This document shows, one piece after another, positions 1 to 8,205 of a DNA stretch of 55,428 bases. The notes below the pieces were generated by a model. That model did not search any database. It saw only the letters and a program-made list of their open reading frames with translations, and had not been told where the DNA came from. Both the position numbers and the translations under genes were made by a program. The stretch spans positions 1 through 55,428 of the forward strand of contig JAABUD010000316.1 of assembly GCA_011389555.1 (NCBI GenBank), read 5' to 3'. This DNA comes from Desulfotignum sp. Its GTDB lineage: Bacteria; Desulfobacterota; Desulfobacteria; Desulfobacterales; Desulfobacteraceae. Positions within the stretch are counted from its first letter, which is position 1. The number at the start of each line of letters is the position of its first letter.

Positions 1-1076
1 ATGAGCAGCGGGGCGGTTTCTCCTAACGCCTGGGCCATGCCGATGATGGTGCCCGTGAGCATGCCCGGCAGGGCCAGGGGCAGCACATGGTGCATCACCA
101 TCTGGTTTCTGGACGCCCCCACCCCCAGGGCCGCCTCCCGGATGGAAGGGGGCACGGACTTCAATGCGGCCCGGCTGGCAATGATGATGGTGGGAAGCGT
201 CATCAATGTCAGCACCAGTCCCCCCACCAGGGGCACGGACCGGGGCAGGCCGAAAAAATTGAGAAACACGGCCAGTCCCAGCAACCCATAGACAATGGAC
301 GGCACGGCGGCCAGATTGTTGATATTGACCTCGATGATATCGGTCCACCGGTTTTTGGGGGCAAACTCTTCCAGGTACACGGCAGCGGCCACGCCAATGG
401 GGAATGACAGCAGCAGGGTCACGATCAGCGTATAGAAAGACCCGGCTACGGCCCCCTGGATTCCGGCCAGTTCCGGCTCCCGGGAATCTCCGGCCGTGAA
501 AAAGGTCATGTTGAACCGTTTTTCCAGCCGGTCCCGGGCCTGGAATTCATCGATCCAGGCCATCTGATTGTCTTTGACCCGGCGTTCCGCTTCCGGCACG
601 TCCCGCCGGATATGGCCTTTGATCACCATGTCCACGTCATCGTCCGCCGGCACCCAGATCTGGATCACGGACCCGATCCGGTTCTGATTTTTCCGGACAA
701 AATCCTGGAGCTGATACGCGGCCCCGTTGCTGACCATGCCATACAGCTGCCGTTTTTCCTTTCGGGTTGTGACTTCCGGAAACATGTCGGCCAGGGACCG
801 TTTGACCAGGCCCTGGTAATTGGCATCAGCCAGAGAACCGGTATCCAGCATCTCGGGATCCAGATGGATGTCCAGCTGAACAAAAGTCTGCTGAAACGCC
901 GTGTATCCATTGGCGGAGATGCTGATAAACAGAAACAGCAGAAAGATCATGGAAAGAATAATGGCGATGATGCCGTAAAACCGGAACCGTTTTTCCGCCC
1001 GGTACCGCCGGGCCAGGCCCTGGTTCACGATATCCATTGTCCGGGCCGTCAACTGATTTGAATCGGGATTATTCAT
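1..1076 (-). CDS. pstA: Phosphate ABC transporter permease PstA (3' end cut by window edge)
   Basis: Inner-membrane permease half of the PstSCAB high-affinity phosphate importer. 358 residues are visible. An N-terminal membrane segment near residues 38-60 is followed by a long periplasmic region to about residue 215, then the MetI-like transmembrane core. The core carries an EAA-type loop (REAALGVGAS) that docks on PstB, and the visible end reads GETAPLL, typical of PstA. The long periplasmic insert marks the extended PstA type found in many proteobacteria. The ATG at 1076 overlaps the pstC stop by 8 nt, implying translational coupling. pstB and phoU would be expected beyond the left edge. 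The identity is secure; the C-terminus is simply outside the window. Confidence 0.93.
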   Translation of the reverse strand, partial: MNNPDSNQLTARTMDIVNQGLARRYRAEKRFRFYGIIAIILSMIFLLFLFISISANGYTAFQQTFVQLDIHLDPEMLDTGSLADANYQGLVKRSLADMFPEVTTRKEKRQLYGMVSNGAAYQLQDFVRKNQNRIGSVIQIWVPADDDVDMVIKGHIRRDVPEAERRVKDNQMAWIDEFQARDRLEKRFNMTFFTAGDSREPELAGIQGAVAGSFYTLIVTLLLSFPIGVAAAVYLEEFAPKNRWTDIIEVNINNLAAVPSIVYGLLGLAVFLNFFGLPRSVPLVGGLVLTLMTLPTIIIASRAALKSVPPSIREAALGVGASRNQMVMHHVLPLALPGMLTGTIIGMAQALGETAPLL

Positions 1077-2460
1077 ATTGCTCTCTGTATTTGCGCACCA
1101 CCACCAGGGCGATGACATTGAGGATGAGGGTAATGACAAACAGAACCAGGCCCAACGCGAATGCGGCCAGGGTCTTGGGACTGTCGAACTCCTGGTCTCC
1201 CACCAGCAGCGTGACGATCTGGACCGTCACCGTGGTCACGGTTTGCAGCGGATTCACCGTGAGATTGGCAGCCAGTCCGGCGGCCATGACCACGATCATG
1301 GTCTCGCCGATGGCCCGGGACACGGCCAGCAGCACCCCGCCCACAATGCCCGGAAGCGCTGCGGGCAGCACCACCAGACGGACGGTTTCACTGTGGGTGG
1401 ATCCCAGGCCCAGTGCCCCGTCCCGCAACGACTGGGGCACGGCATTGATCACGTCATCGGACAGGGAAGACACAAAGGGAATGATCATGATCCCCATGAC
1501 CAGGCCGGCCGCCAGGGCACTTTCCGAGGACACGTCCAGCCCCAGGGTGACACCGGCGTTCCGGATCATGGGGGCCACCACCAGGGCCGCAAAAAATCCA
1601 TACACCACCGTGGGAATCCCGGCCAGGATCTCCAGCAACGGCTTGGCCAAGGCCCGGACCCGTCTGTCTGCATATTCCGACAGATAAATGGCGGACATCA
1701 GCCCGATGGGTACGGCCACACACATGGCAATGGCGGAGATGAGCAGGGTCCCCATGAATACGGGGATGGCACCGAACGCCCCGGAAGATCCCACCTGGTC
1801 CGCCCGGATGGCCATCTGGGGGCTCCAGTCCAGACCGAACAGAAACTCATGGACGGGAATGACTTTGAAAAACCGGATCGCTTCATACAGCACGGACAGC
1901 ACAATCCCGATGGTGGTGAAAATGGCGATGGAGGCACAGGCCACCAGCAGGTATTTCACCAGGGTTTCCACATGGTTTCGGGCCCTTAGTACCGGGGTCA
2001 TCTTTTGTTGGATCCACAGGATTCCGGCGATGCCCACAACCAGGACCAGCACGGCCAGTGTGGCATGACTGATGGTTTCAAGCCGGGTGTAATGATCGGC
2101 CGCCGCCCGGATGGCCGGATTGATATCACCGGACATAATGTTGCCATGCACCAGGTTTTTGATATCATTCATCACCAGCCCGAGACGCTCGGAAGGCAGG
2201 GCCTGGAGATCGGACGGCAAACCGGCGATCACCAGCTGGGTGATCAGCGTGGATTCAAAGATCTGCCAGAAAAAATATACCACCAGGGCCGGAATGGCAC
2301 ACCACAGGGCGGCCAGGGCCCCGTAATAGGTGGGTCTGGAGTGCAGAATCCGCTGTCCTTTGCCCGTGGCTTCTGCCACGGCAAATGCTTTTCTCCGACC
2401 CAGGTAATAACCGGCCGTCGTAAGCATCAGCAGCACCAGCAGCAAATTGGAAGAAGACAT
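1069..2460 (-). CDS. pstC: Phosphate ABC transporter permease PstC
   Basis: Partner permease of PstA in the phosphate importer. 463 residues from the chosen ATG at 2460, which has an AAGGTG ribosome site 4 nt upstream. An in-frame GTG at 2493 would add 11 residues but lacks such a site. Two N-terminal membrane segments (residues 4-20 and about 45-65) precede a periplasmic loop of over 100 residues. The BPD_transp_1 core follows, with an EAA loop (RDGALGLGSTHSE) and the GETMIVVMAAG motif shared by PstC proteins. No pstS precedes it; the upstream neighbour is the end of the mla operon, so the phosphate-binding protein is encoded elsewhere or beyond the left edge. Confidence 0.93.
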   Translation of the reverse strand: MSSSNLLLVLLMLTTAGYYLGRRKAFAVAEATGKGQRILHSRPTYYGALAALWCAIPALVVYFFWQIFESTLITQLVIAGLPSDLQALPSERLGLVMNDIKNLVHGNIMSGDINPAIRAAADHYTRLETISHATLAVLVLVVGIAGILWIQQKMTPVLRARNHVETLVKYLLVACASIAIFTTIGIVLSVLYEAIRFFKVIPVHEFLFGLDWSPQMAIRADQVGSSGAFGAIPVFMGTLLISAIAMCVAVPIGLMSAIYLSEYADRRVRALAKPLLEILAGIPTVVYGFFAALVVAPMIRNAGVTLGLDVSSESALAAGLVMGIMIIPFVSSLSDDVINAVPQSLRDGALGLGSTHSETVRLVVLPAALPGIVGGVLLAVSRAIGETMIVVMAAGLAANLTVNPLQTVTTVTVQIVTLLVGDQEFDSPKTLAAFALGLVLFVITLILNVIALVVVRKYREQYE

Positions 2461-2539
2461 GGTCACCTTGTCATAAAAAAAGGGGTTATTCACTGAACTG
2501 ACCGTGAAAATACCCCTCTTTTACAAGGATTGTTTTACC

Positions 2540-2575
2540 AAATGATGAGCAGAATGTTAGAAAATGATGAGCAGA
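2540..2575. promoter_or_regulatory. 14-bp direct repeat, 22-bp period, between mlaC and pstC
   Basis: The string AAATGATGAGCAGA occurs perfectly at 2540-2553 and 2562-2575, a 22-bp period. On the minus strand this reads as 11-bp phased units beginning CTGCTCA just upstream of pstC. PhoB boxes are built from 11-bp direct repeats, so a Pho-box role is possible, but the match to CTGTCAT is imperfect. The second copy abuts the mlaC stop codon. An operator role is inference. Confidence 0.4.
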
Positions 2576-3184
2576 TCATCCATTGGGATCTGTTTTTTTC
2601 TCAAGCGTCTGAAGCAGCGATTCAAACGAGTCCGATTCCAGCATCCGGGTGAACTGGGACCGGTAATTGGCCACCAGGCTGACCCCTTCCACCACGATGT
2701 CATAGACCATCCATTGACCGTCACCGGTCCGGTACATCCGGTAATCAATGGGAATTTCAACATTGTCCGTGACAATGATCGTATCGATCTGGGCTTTGTC
2801 GTTCCGGACCTGTTCCTTGACGTACATCACCTGTTCATCCGTATAGTCTTCGATTTTCCCCACATAGGTGTTTTCCAGCAGCTGTGAAAACAATGTGACA
2901 AATGCCTGCCGTTCTTCCGGCGTTTTATCCCGCCAGTGACGGCCCAGGCTGAACTGGGACATTTTCTCGAAATCGAAGCGCTCATAGATCTTTTTCCGCA
3001 GGGCCTCGCGCCTGAGGGCGGTGTTGGCCTCCCCTTGGAGGGAATCATCTTTGAGGATCGCCAGGATGGCATCGATGCTGGTTTGAAGCGGGTCCTGGGG
3101 CGAAGAAGTCCCGGCATGCACGACCGCCGGAACCAGCAGCAGACAAAACGTCAATACAAAAAATCTGGGTATCACATGTTTCAT
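2576..3184 (-). CDS. mlaC: MlaC-family periplasmic phospholipid carrier
   Basis: 202-residue MlaC/Ttg2D-type protein. A signal peptide spans residues 1-24 (cleavage after VVHA). The mature domain has the family pattern: an N-terminal helical stretch with RREALRKKIYERFDF, FSLGRHWRDKTPEERQ, then the beta-rich half with VEIPIDYRMYR and WMVYDIVVEGVSL. MlaC shuttles phospholipid between the outer membrane and the MlaFEDB complex in the inner membrane. It is last in the operon mlaF-mlaE-mlaD-STAS-mlaC, starting 3 nt past the STAS gene, the usual gene order of Mla/Ttg2 operons. Confidence 0.9.
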   Translation of the reverse strand: MKHVIPRFFVLTFCLLLVPAVVHAGTSSPQDPLQTSIDAILAILKDDSLQGEANTALRREALRKKIYERFDFEKMSQFSLGRHWRDKTPEERQAFVTLFSQLLENTYVGKIEDYTDEQVMYVKEQVRNDKAQIDTIIVTDNVEIPIDYRMYRTGDGQWMVYDIVVEGVSLVANYRSQFTRMLESDSFESLLQTLEKKTDPNG

Positions 3185-3187
3185 GGG

Positions 3188-3571
3188 TCACTCTTCTTTC
3201 ATGGGGTTTCGGGTTATGGCCTCAAATGCCCGGGCCGCATTTTCATGAATGGTGAACACATGGTCCAGCTTGGTCAAAGACAGGGCATTGAACACGGTCT
3301 CCCCCAGCCCGGCCAGGATGAACTGCCGGTCATTCTTCCGGCTCCACTGCAGTCCCTCCACCAGGGTGGCAATGCCTGAACTGTCCATAAAGGAAACCTC
3401 TGACAGGTCCACCACAATGGCATCCACCTTTTTGTCGAAAAAGGGCACCAGGGTATCCCGCAGCCCCGGTGAAGTATACATGTCCACCTCTCCGGTCACC
3501 CGGACCATGGCACTGTTTTTCTTTCTGACGGTTTCAACGTGAAATTCCACGGCCGCCCCCTTATTTGTCAA
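3188..3571 (-). CDS. STAS-domain protein in the mla operon (MlaB-like / anti-sigma antagonist-like)
   Basis: 127-residue single STAS domain with the motif DSSG at residues 63-66, the position phosphorylated in SpoIIAA/RsbV antagonists. It overlaps mlaD by 11 nt and precedes mlaC by 3 nt, so MlaB, the STAS subunit that binds MlaF, is the contextual reading. However it is longer than typical MlaB, and its intact DSSG plus GEVDMYTSPGLRD opening look like classical RsbV-type antagonists. An RsbU-like phosphatase and RsbW-like kinase lie 2.2 kb away on the other strand, so it could be their third partner. Both roles are possible and the sequence does not decide. Confidence 0.82.
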   Translation of the reverse strand: MTNKGAAVEFHVETVRKKNSAMVRVTGEVDMYTSPGLRDTLVPFFDKKVDAIVVDLSEVSFMDSSGIATLVEGLQWSRKNDRQFILAGLGETVFNALSLTKLDHVFTIHENAARAFEAITRNPMKEE

Positions 3572-3998
3572 ACAGGTATTTGTTGATCAACTCTTCGATA
3601 CTGATGGCCGATTCCGTGTCCATGAGCAGGTCCCTGTCTTTGAGGTAATCCTCTGACCAGCCCGGGGACAGCTTGATGAATTTGTCACCGATAATCCCCT
3701 TGGTCCGGATGGATGCAATGGTGTCATCGGAGATCCGGGTAGTGTTTTCGATCTCCATCACCACCTGGGCATCGGTTTCCTCCAGGCGGATCTGTGTCAC
3801 CTTTCCCACGGGGACCCCGGCGATCTCCACGGACGCTCCGGGTTCCAGACCTTCCACGGACTTGAAGGCCGCTTCAATGGTATAGGTGTCAGTCCCGAAC
3901 AGGGTTATCCCGCCCAGATTGACGGAAAGATACACCAGGCAGGCCATCCCCACGATCATGAGCAGCCCCACGGATATTTCTGTTTTTCTGCCGTACAT
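3561..3998 (-). CDS. mlaD: MlaD-family MCE-domain lipid-transport protein
   Basis: 145 residues. One N-terminal membrane anchor (about residues 9-29) is followed by a single MCE domain (about 38-115) containing VEGLEPGASVEIAGVPVGKV and the TKGIIGDKFIKLSPG segment of MlaD proteins. A short C-terminal tail follows (SAISIEELINKYLF). MlaD hexamerises on the periplasmic face of MlaE and receives or delivers phospholipid. Length and architecture match the family. It starts 16 nt after mlaE and overlaps the STAS gene by 11 nt. Confidence 0.92.
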   Translation of the reverse strand: MYGRKTEISVGLLMIVGMACLVYLSVNLGGITLFGTDTYTIEAAFKSVEGLEPGASVEIAGVPVGKVTQIRLEETDAQVVMEIENTTRISDDTIASIRTKGIIGDKFIKLSPGWSEDYLKDRDLLMDTESAISIEELINKYLFDK

Positions 3999-4014
3999 GA
4001 CTGCGTATTACATC

Positions 4015-4788
4015 CTATAGCAATACAGATGTCAAGATATAATCCACCACCAGGATGGACACGGATGTCACCACCACTGCCTGGGTGGTGGCCCGGCTCA
4101 CCCCTTCCGTGGTGGGTTCGGCACTGAACCCGATAAAACAGGAGATCCAGGCGATCAGCAGCCCGAAACTCAGGGATTTGATCACCCCGCCATAGATATC
4201 GGCAAAGGTCACGGCAGCGATCATTTTCCCGAAATAGGCCCCTTCATTCACCCCCAGCAGCGGCACCCCCACCAGGTATCCGCCCATGATCCCCACCACG
4301 TCGAAAAACGCGGTCAGCAGGGGCAAAGACAGGATGGCCGCCAGAATCTTGGGGCTGATCACGAACTTGACCGGTTCGATGGCCATCATCTCCAGGGCCG
4401 GGAACTGGTCCGTGATTTTCATGATGCCGATCTGGGCTGCCATGGCGGAACCGGCCCGGCCCGTCACCATGAGGGCGCACAGTACCGGCCCCAGTTCCCG
4501 GATGATGGACAGGGCCACGGCAGATCCTAAAAGTGCCTGGGCACCGAACTGGGTCAGGGTATGATATCCCTGTAATGCCAGAACCATGCCCGTGAACAGG
4601 GCCGTGACAAACACGATCAAAAATGACTTGGATCCGATGAACTCCATTTCCCGGATGAGTCTGTGAACCCGGAATGGCGGCACAAACGCCTGAAGCACGG
4701 CCAGAACCAGAAACACCCCGCTTCTTCCCAGTATCTGGACCCGGTTCAGTGTCACCCGGCCGACGAGGGCTGGCGCATCCAGGTTCAT
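4015..4788 (-). CDS. mlaE: MlaE-family lipid ABC transporter permease
   Basis: 257-residue MlaE (YrbE) permease: an amphipathic N-terminus, then about five hydrophobic segments. Family hallmarks are FIGSKSFLIVFVTALFTGMV, the REGLPV-equivalent IIRELGPVLCALMVTGRAGSAMAAQIG, and FGLLIAWISCFIGF near the C-terminus. It forms the membrane core of the MlaFEDB complex. The start codon overlaps the mlaF stop by 4 nt (ATGA), indicating translational coupling. Confidence 0.93.
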   Translation of the reverse strand: MNLDAPALVGRVTLNRVQILGRSGVFLVLAVLQAFVPPFRVHRLIREMEFIGSKSFLIVFVTALFTGMVLALQGYHTLTQFGAQALLGSAVALSIIRELGPVLCALMVTGRAGSAMAAQIGIMKITDQFPALEMMAIEPVKFVISPKILAAILSLPLLTAFFDVVGIMGGYLVGVPLLGVNEGAYFGKMIAAVTFADIYGGVIKSLSFGLLIAWISCFIGFSAEPTTEGVSRATTQAVVVTSVSILVVDYILTSVLL

Positions 4789-5597
4789 CTTTGGTTTCCT
4801 TTTGCTTTTCCGGTGTCCGTCAGCAAATCCTCCAGATAATTGCCGTCTGCCCGGGTAAAGGGAATCGGCCCCTCGGGTGACCCGGTGATAAACTGCCGGA
4901 CCCGGTCATCCTCGCTGTGTTGAATCTCGTCCACGGTTCCCTGGGCGATGATATCCCCGAAAAAAAGAATGATGATTTTATCGGCCATCTTGAAACTGGA
5001 GGCAATGTCATGGGACACCACCACGGAGGTGATGCCCAGCTTGGTGTTCAAATCCCGGATCAGTCTTCCGATCACCCCCGTGGAGATGGGGTCCAGCCCG
5101 GAGGTGGGTTCATCGTAGAAAATCACCCGGGGATCCATGACAATGGCCCGGGCCAGTCCCACCCGTTTCATCATCCCGCCGGACAGCTGGGAGGGCATCA
5201 ATTCTTCGGTTCCCCGCAATCCCACCATTTCCAGTTTCATGGTCACGATGTTTTTGATGACGCTGTCTGCGAGTTTCGTGTGCTCCCGAAGGGGAAACGC
5301 GATGTTTTCAAACACGTTCATGTCATTGAACAGGGCGGATCCCTGAAACAGCATCCCCATTTTTTTTCTTTTTTCAAACAGCTTTTTTCTGGAAGCACGG
5401 CTCAGGTCCAGGCCGTCAAACAGCACCGACCCGCTGTCCGGACGTTCCAGGCCGGTAAGCTGCCGCAGCAGCGTGCTTTTCCCGGACCCGCTCCCCCCCA
5501 GGATCACGGTGACTTTCCGGTCCTCGAACCGGCAGTTGAGCCGGTTGCAGGCCACGGTCTTTCCATACGTCTTTACAAGGTTTTCAACCCGTATCAT
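4785..5597 (-). CDS. mlaF: MlaF-family lipid ABC transporter ATPase
   Basis: 270 residues when started at MIRVEN (ATG 5597); upstream in-frame ATGs at 5606 and 5621 are possible. Walker A is GGSGSGKST (about residues 34-42), the signature is LSGGM, Walker B runs VIFYDEPTSGLDP, and a downstream VVSHD contains the switch histidine. It powers phospholipid movement through MlaE. It is first gene of the operon. A consensus-like promoter at 5606-5634 would start transcription only a few bases before ATG 5597, which argues against the longer starts and suggests a nearly leaderless message. Confidence 0.92.
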   Translation of the reverse strand: MIRVENLVKTYGKTVACNRLNCRFEDRKVTVILGGSGSGKSTLLRQLTGLERPDSGSVLFDGLDLSRASRKKLFEKRKKMGMLFQGSALFNDMNVFENIAFPLREHTKLADSVIKNIVTMKLEMVGLRGTEELMPSQLSGGMMKRVGLARAIVMDPRVIFYDEPTSGLDPISTGVIGRLIRDLNTKLGITSVVVSHDIASSFKMADKIIILFFGDIIAQGTVDEIQHSEDDRVRQFITGSPEGPIPFTRADGNYLEDLLTDTGKAKGNQR

Positions 5598-5605
5598 AAC
5601 TGGCA

Positions 5606-5634
5606 TACATAGCCCAGCCATGCCGGGGTGTCAA
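5606..5634 (-). promoter_or_regulatory. Candidate sigma-70 promoter for the mla operon
   Basis: On the minus strand, TTGACA (5634-5629), a 17-bp spacer and TATGTA (5611-5606). The predicted start point (about 5599) lies at the mlaF ATG. The prediction rests on sequence only. Confidence 0.5.
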
Positions 5635-5677
5635 CGAAAATTCCCCTGCATGGAACCGGTCGGGTCACAGGGCATGA

Positions 5678-5706
5678 TTGACAAATCAGCCCCGGACAGG
5701 TACGAT
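5678..5706 (+). promoter_or_regulatory. Candidate sigma-70 promoter for the RsbU/RsbW pair
   Basis: TTGACA at 5678-5683, a 17-bp spacer and TACGAT at 5701-5706, 45 bp before the ATG at 5751. It is divergent from the mla promoter in the same 150-bp gap. Confidence 0.6.
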
Positions 5707-5750
5707 ACACAGAAAAATCCGGGGCAGCCCCCACAGCATGTCAGGAAAAA

Positions 5751-7046
5751 ATGATATTTCACCCTGCCAGAGATTTAGACACCTGCAATGAAAAAGTCAA
5801 GCAGCTGACCCACTGCATTGACATTGCCAACCTGATCAACTCGGAACTGGATATCGACCGGCTCCTGACCCATATCATGGCCACCACCCGGCACGCATTC
5901 AACGCGGATGCCGTCAGTCTGCTGCTGACAGATGAAAAAACCGGGGACCTGATCTTTCATGTGGCTCTGGGAAACAAAAGTGACGAGATCAAAGAGATGC
6001 ACCGGGTGAAAAAAGGCCGGGGTATTGCCGGTCATGTGGTCCGCACCGGGATCCCATTGAACCTGGAAGATGCGTATGACCATCCGGATTTCTCGGCTGA
6101 ACATGACCGGACCACTGGATTCAGGACCCGGGCCCTGATGTGCGCCCCCCTGGTCACCCGGGGCAGAACCCTGGGGGTGATCCAGATTTTAAACAAACTG
6201 TCCCCCCCCGGCGTTTTCACCAAAGAAGAGCTGGACATGCTGGTCACCATCAGTGCCAGTGCGGCCGTGGCCATCGATACGGCCCAGATGCATCAGTCCA
6301 TTCTTCAAAGAGAGACCCTGGAACGGGACCTGAAACTGGCCAGGGAAGTCCAGCAGAGCTTTCTCCCCGCCGGACCGCCGGATATCCCGGGATATGCCTT
6401 TGCCGGACGGACCCGGCCGGCCCTGGGTATCGGGGGGGATTTTTACCACTATTTTCATCTCACGGACCACCGCCTGGGAATCGTTGTGGGGGATGTTTCG
6501 GGAAAAGGGATATCCGCCTCGCTGTTCATGGCCAGACTGATCAGTGACCTGCAATACCACTGTCTGCTGTATCCGGAACCCGGGCAGCTGTTGACACGGA
6601 TGAACACCCTTTTGTCAGCCCGAACCCGCCGGGGCATGTTTGTCACCCTGATATATATGGTACTGGACACCCGGACCCGCCGGATGGCCATGGCCAATGC
6701 CGGTCACCCGGCCCCGGTCCTGATCCGGGGAAAAACCGTCCGGCTTCTGGAAAATGACGACGTGGAAGGCCCTCCCCTGGGAATTGTACCGGATCTGAGT
6801 TATGAACAAACGGTCTGCCAGCTGAAAGCCGGAGACGGCATCCTTGGTTTCACAGACGGGATTACGGAAGCAAAAGACCCGGACAGGCAGTTGTTTGGTA
6901 TGGACCGGCTTCTGAAAACCATCCGGCAGCACCCGGGCCGTGATCCTGAAAAACGGGTACACGATATTGTGGATGCCGTCGAACGGTTCAGCCGGGGCCA
7001 TGACCTGGAAGATGACCTGACCCTGGTCGGGTTTCAGGTCGAATAA
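5751..7046 (+). CDS. GAF-domain PP2C-type protein phosphatase (RsbU/SpoIIE-like)
   Basis: 431 residues: a GAF sensor domain (about 25-165), a short linker helix (168-195) and a SpoIIE/RsbU-type PPM phosphatase domain (about 205-430). Metal-binding motifs are visible: GGDFY (228-232), GDVSGKG (247-253), FTDGITEA and EDDLTLV near the C-terminus. Such enzymes dephosphorylate STAS-domain antagonists to start partner switching; the GAF domain would sense a small ligand or redox cue. The gene immediately downstream encodes a matching RsbW-like kinase. The ATG has AGGAA at 6-10 nt upstream. The substrate is unknown; the STAS protein at 3188-3571 is the only candidate in the window. Confidence 0.88.
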   Translation: MIFHPARDLDTCNEKVKQLTHCIDIANLINSELDIDRLLTHIMATTRHAFNADAVSLLLTDEKTGDLIFHVALGNKSDEIKEMHRVKKGRGIAGHVVRTGIPLNLEDAYDHPDFSAEHDRTTGFRTRALMCAPLVTRGRTLGVIQILNKLSPPGVFTKEELDMLVTISASAAVAIDTAQMHQSILQRETLERDLKLAREVQQSFLPAGPPDIPGYAFAGRTRPALGIGGDFYHYFHLTDHRLGIVVGDVSGKGISASLFMARLISDLQYHCLLYPEPGQLLTRMNTLLSARTRRGMFVTLIYMVLDTRTRRMAMANAGHPAPVLIRGKTVRLLENDDVEGPPLGIVPDLSYEQTVCQLKAGDGILGFTDGITEAKDPDRQLFGMDRLLKTIRQHPGRDPEKRVHDIVDAVERFSRGHDLEDDLTLVGFQVE

Positions 7047-7062
7047 AGGACCCGTGCCTGCC

Positions 7063-7506
7063 ATGAGCAACCCAGTGACCCATGACCCCGACCACCTGAG
7101 ACTGAGTATCCCTTCTCATCCCAAATACCTGCAGCTGGTACGCAGGATGGTGGAAACAATCACGGCCATCACGGGCATATCAAAAAAAGACGCGGCCGGC
7201 ATCATCCTTGCTGTTGACGAAGCCTGCGCCAACATTATCCGGCATGGGTATCCAGACCAGCCCCATGGCACCATCCACCTGTATTTTGATGTTCACCAGA
7301 CCGAACTGGGCATCACCATCGAGGATTTCGGCAGTCCATGGGATCCTGAAACACTGCCGCCCAGGGACCTGGACGAGGTCCGGACCGGGGGACTGGGGAT
7401 CCCGATGATGCAGTGTGTCATGGATTGTGTCGACTTCGACTGCGGTTCCGGTGCCCGGAACCGGGTGACAATGATCAAGCGGTTCCAGCCCTGTGAAAAA
7501 CCATGA
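7063..7506 (+). CDS. RsbW-like anti-sigma serine kinase (GHKL ATPase)
   Basis: About 147 residues of a stand-alone HATPase_c_2 domain. The N box is DEACANIIRHGY, the G1 box EDFGSPWDP, and a G2-like RTGGLGIPMMQ follows. These bind ATP and Mg for phosphorylation of a STAS antagonist. It lies 7-16 nt after the phosphatase gene and is probably co-transcribed. The start is ambiguous: GTG 7054 sits 3 nt after AAAGGA, and ATG 7063 sits 12 nt after it. No sigma factor gene is adjacent, so the controlled target may be another output protein rather than a sigma factor. Confidence 0.87.
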   Translation: MSNPVTHDPDHLRLSIPSHPKYLQLVRRMVETITAITGISKKDAAGIILAVDEACANIIRHGYPDQPHGTIHLYFDVHQTELGITIEDFGSPWDPETLPPRDLDEVRTGGLGIPMMQCVMDCVDFDCGSGARNRVTMIKRFQPCEKP

Positions 7507-7552
7507 TCCGGCTATCTCCGGACCATGGTAGGACATCGAACAGGCGCCGGGG

Positions 7553-8104
7553 TTACTGTTTTTTCTGGGCGAGTATCGTTTCTATGACGTGCAGGGAAAA
7601 CGGCGGGGAGATGTTTTTGGTTTTACCGGCACCGGATTTCTGGTTGGGTTTGTGGCTGGCACCGCTGTAGGTGGTGAGGGTCTTGTCACTGAACTGAATC
7701 TGATAATTGGGGCGGATCCCTTTTCCCGTGGTACCCAGACACACGGCCGCATTGTCATCCGCCCCCATGTTCTGTACCATTTTTTCCAGAAACAGGGTAT
7801 CCAGGTCGGCCAGACGGGCCTCATCCCAGACAATACCCGCTTTGCCGGCCTTCCGGGCGCCACCGGATTTGGGCTTGAGTTTATGGATCAACGTGGACAG
7901 ATTTTTCAGCTTGATTCCCAGATTTTTTACCGACCGTTTCTGAATCTCCCCTTCTGCCTGGGGTTTGAGTATTTTCAACTGTTCATTCACCTTTTCATAC
8001 CCTTGTTTGGACTCTTCCAATGCCTTTTGGTCGATCAGCGAATGAACATTTTTGCACATGCGGTTTATTTCCTGTCTGGATTCTCTGAATTTATCAGGCT
8101 CCAT
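7553..8104 (-). CDS. Hypothetical charged, helical protein
   Basis: 183 residues, not recognised. The first ~90 residues are rich in Lys, Glu and Leu with heptad-like spacing, suggesting a coiled coil. The centre holds a basic stretch (LKPKSGGARKAGKAG). The C-terminal half has a sequence reminiscent of small beta domains (KGIRPNYQIQFSDKTLTTYSG) followed by a basic tail. There is no signal peptide or membrane segment. AAGGAG lies 9 nt before the ATG and a promoter-like sequence lies upstream. It converges with the RsbW-like gene and is probably monocistronic. No function is proposed. Confidence 0.65.
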   Translation of the reverse strand: MEPDKFRESRQEINRMCKNVHSLIDQKALEESKQGYEKVNEQLKILKPQAEGEIQKRSVKNLGIKLKNLSTLIHKLKPKSGGARKAGKAGIVWDEARLADLDTLFLEKMVQNMGADDNAAVCLGTTGKGIRPNYQIQFSDKTLTTYSGASHKPNQKSGAGKTKNISPPFSLHVIETILAQKKQ

Positions 8105-8176
8105 GCTGTTGTTCTCCTTGTCAAAGTTGGGTGAATCATACCCGGGTCAGGTTCAGACTTTCGGGTCAATGAAAGT

Positions 8177-8205
8177 ATCATACACTGATTTAGCACCAAA
8201 TTCAA
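8177..8205 (-). promoter_or_regulatory. Candidate promoter for the 183-residue hypothetical gene
   Basis: Minus-strand TTGAAT (8205-8200), a 17-bp spacer and TATGAT (8182-8177). The -35 touches the last bases of kbl, so this gene can be expressed separately from kbl-tdh. Confidence 0.5.
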
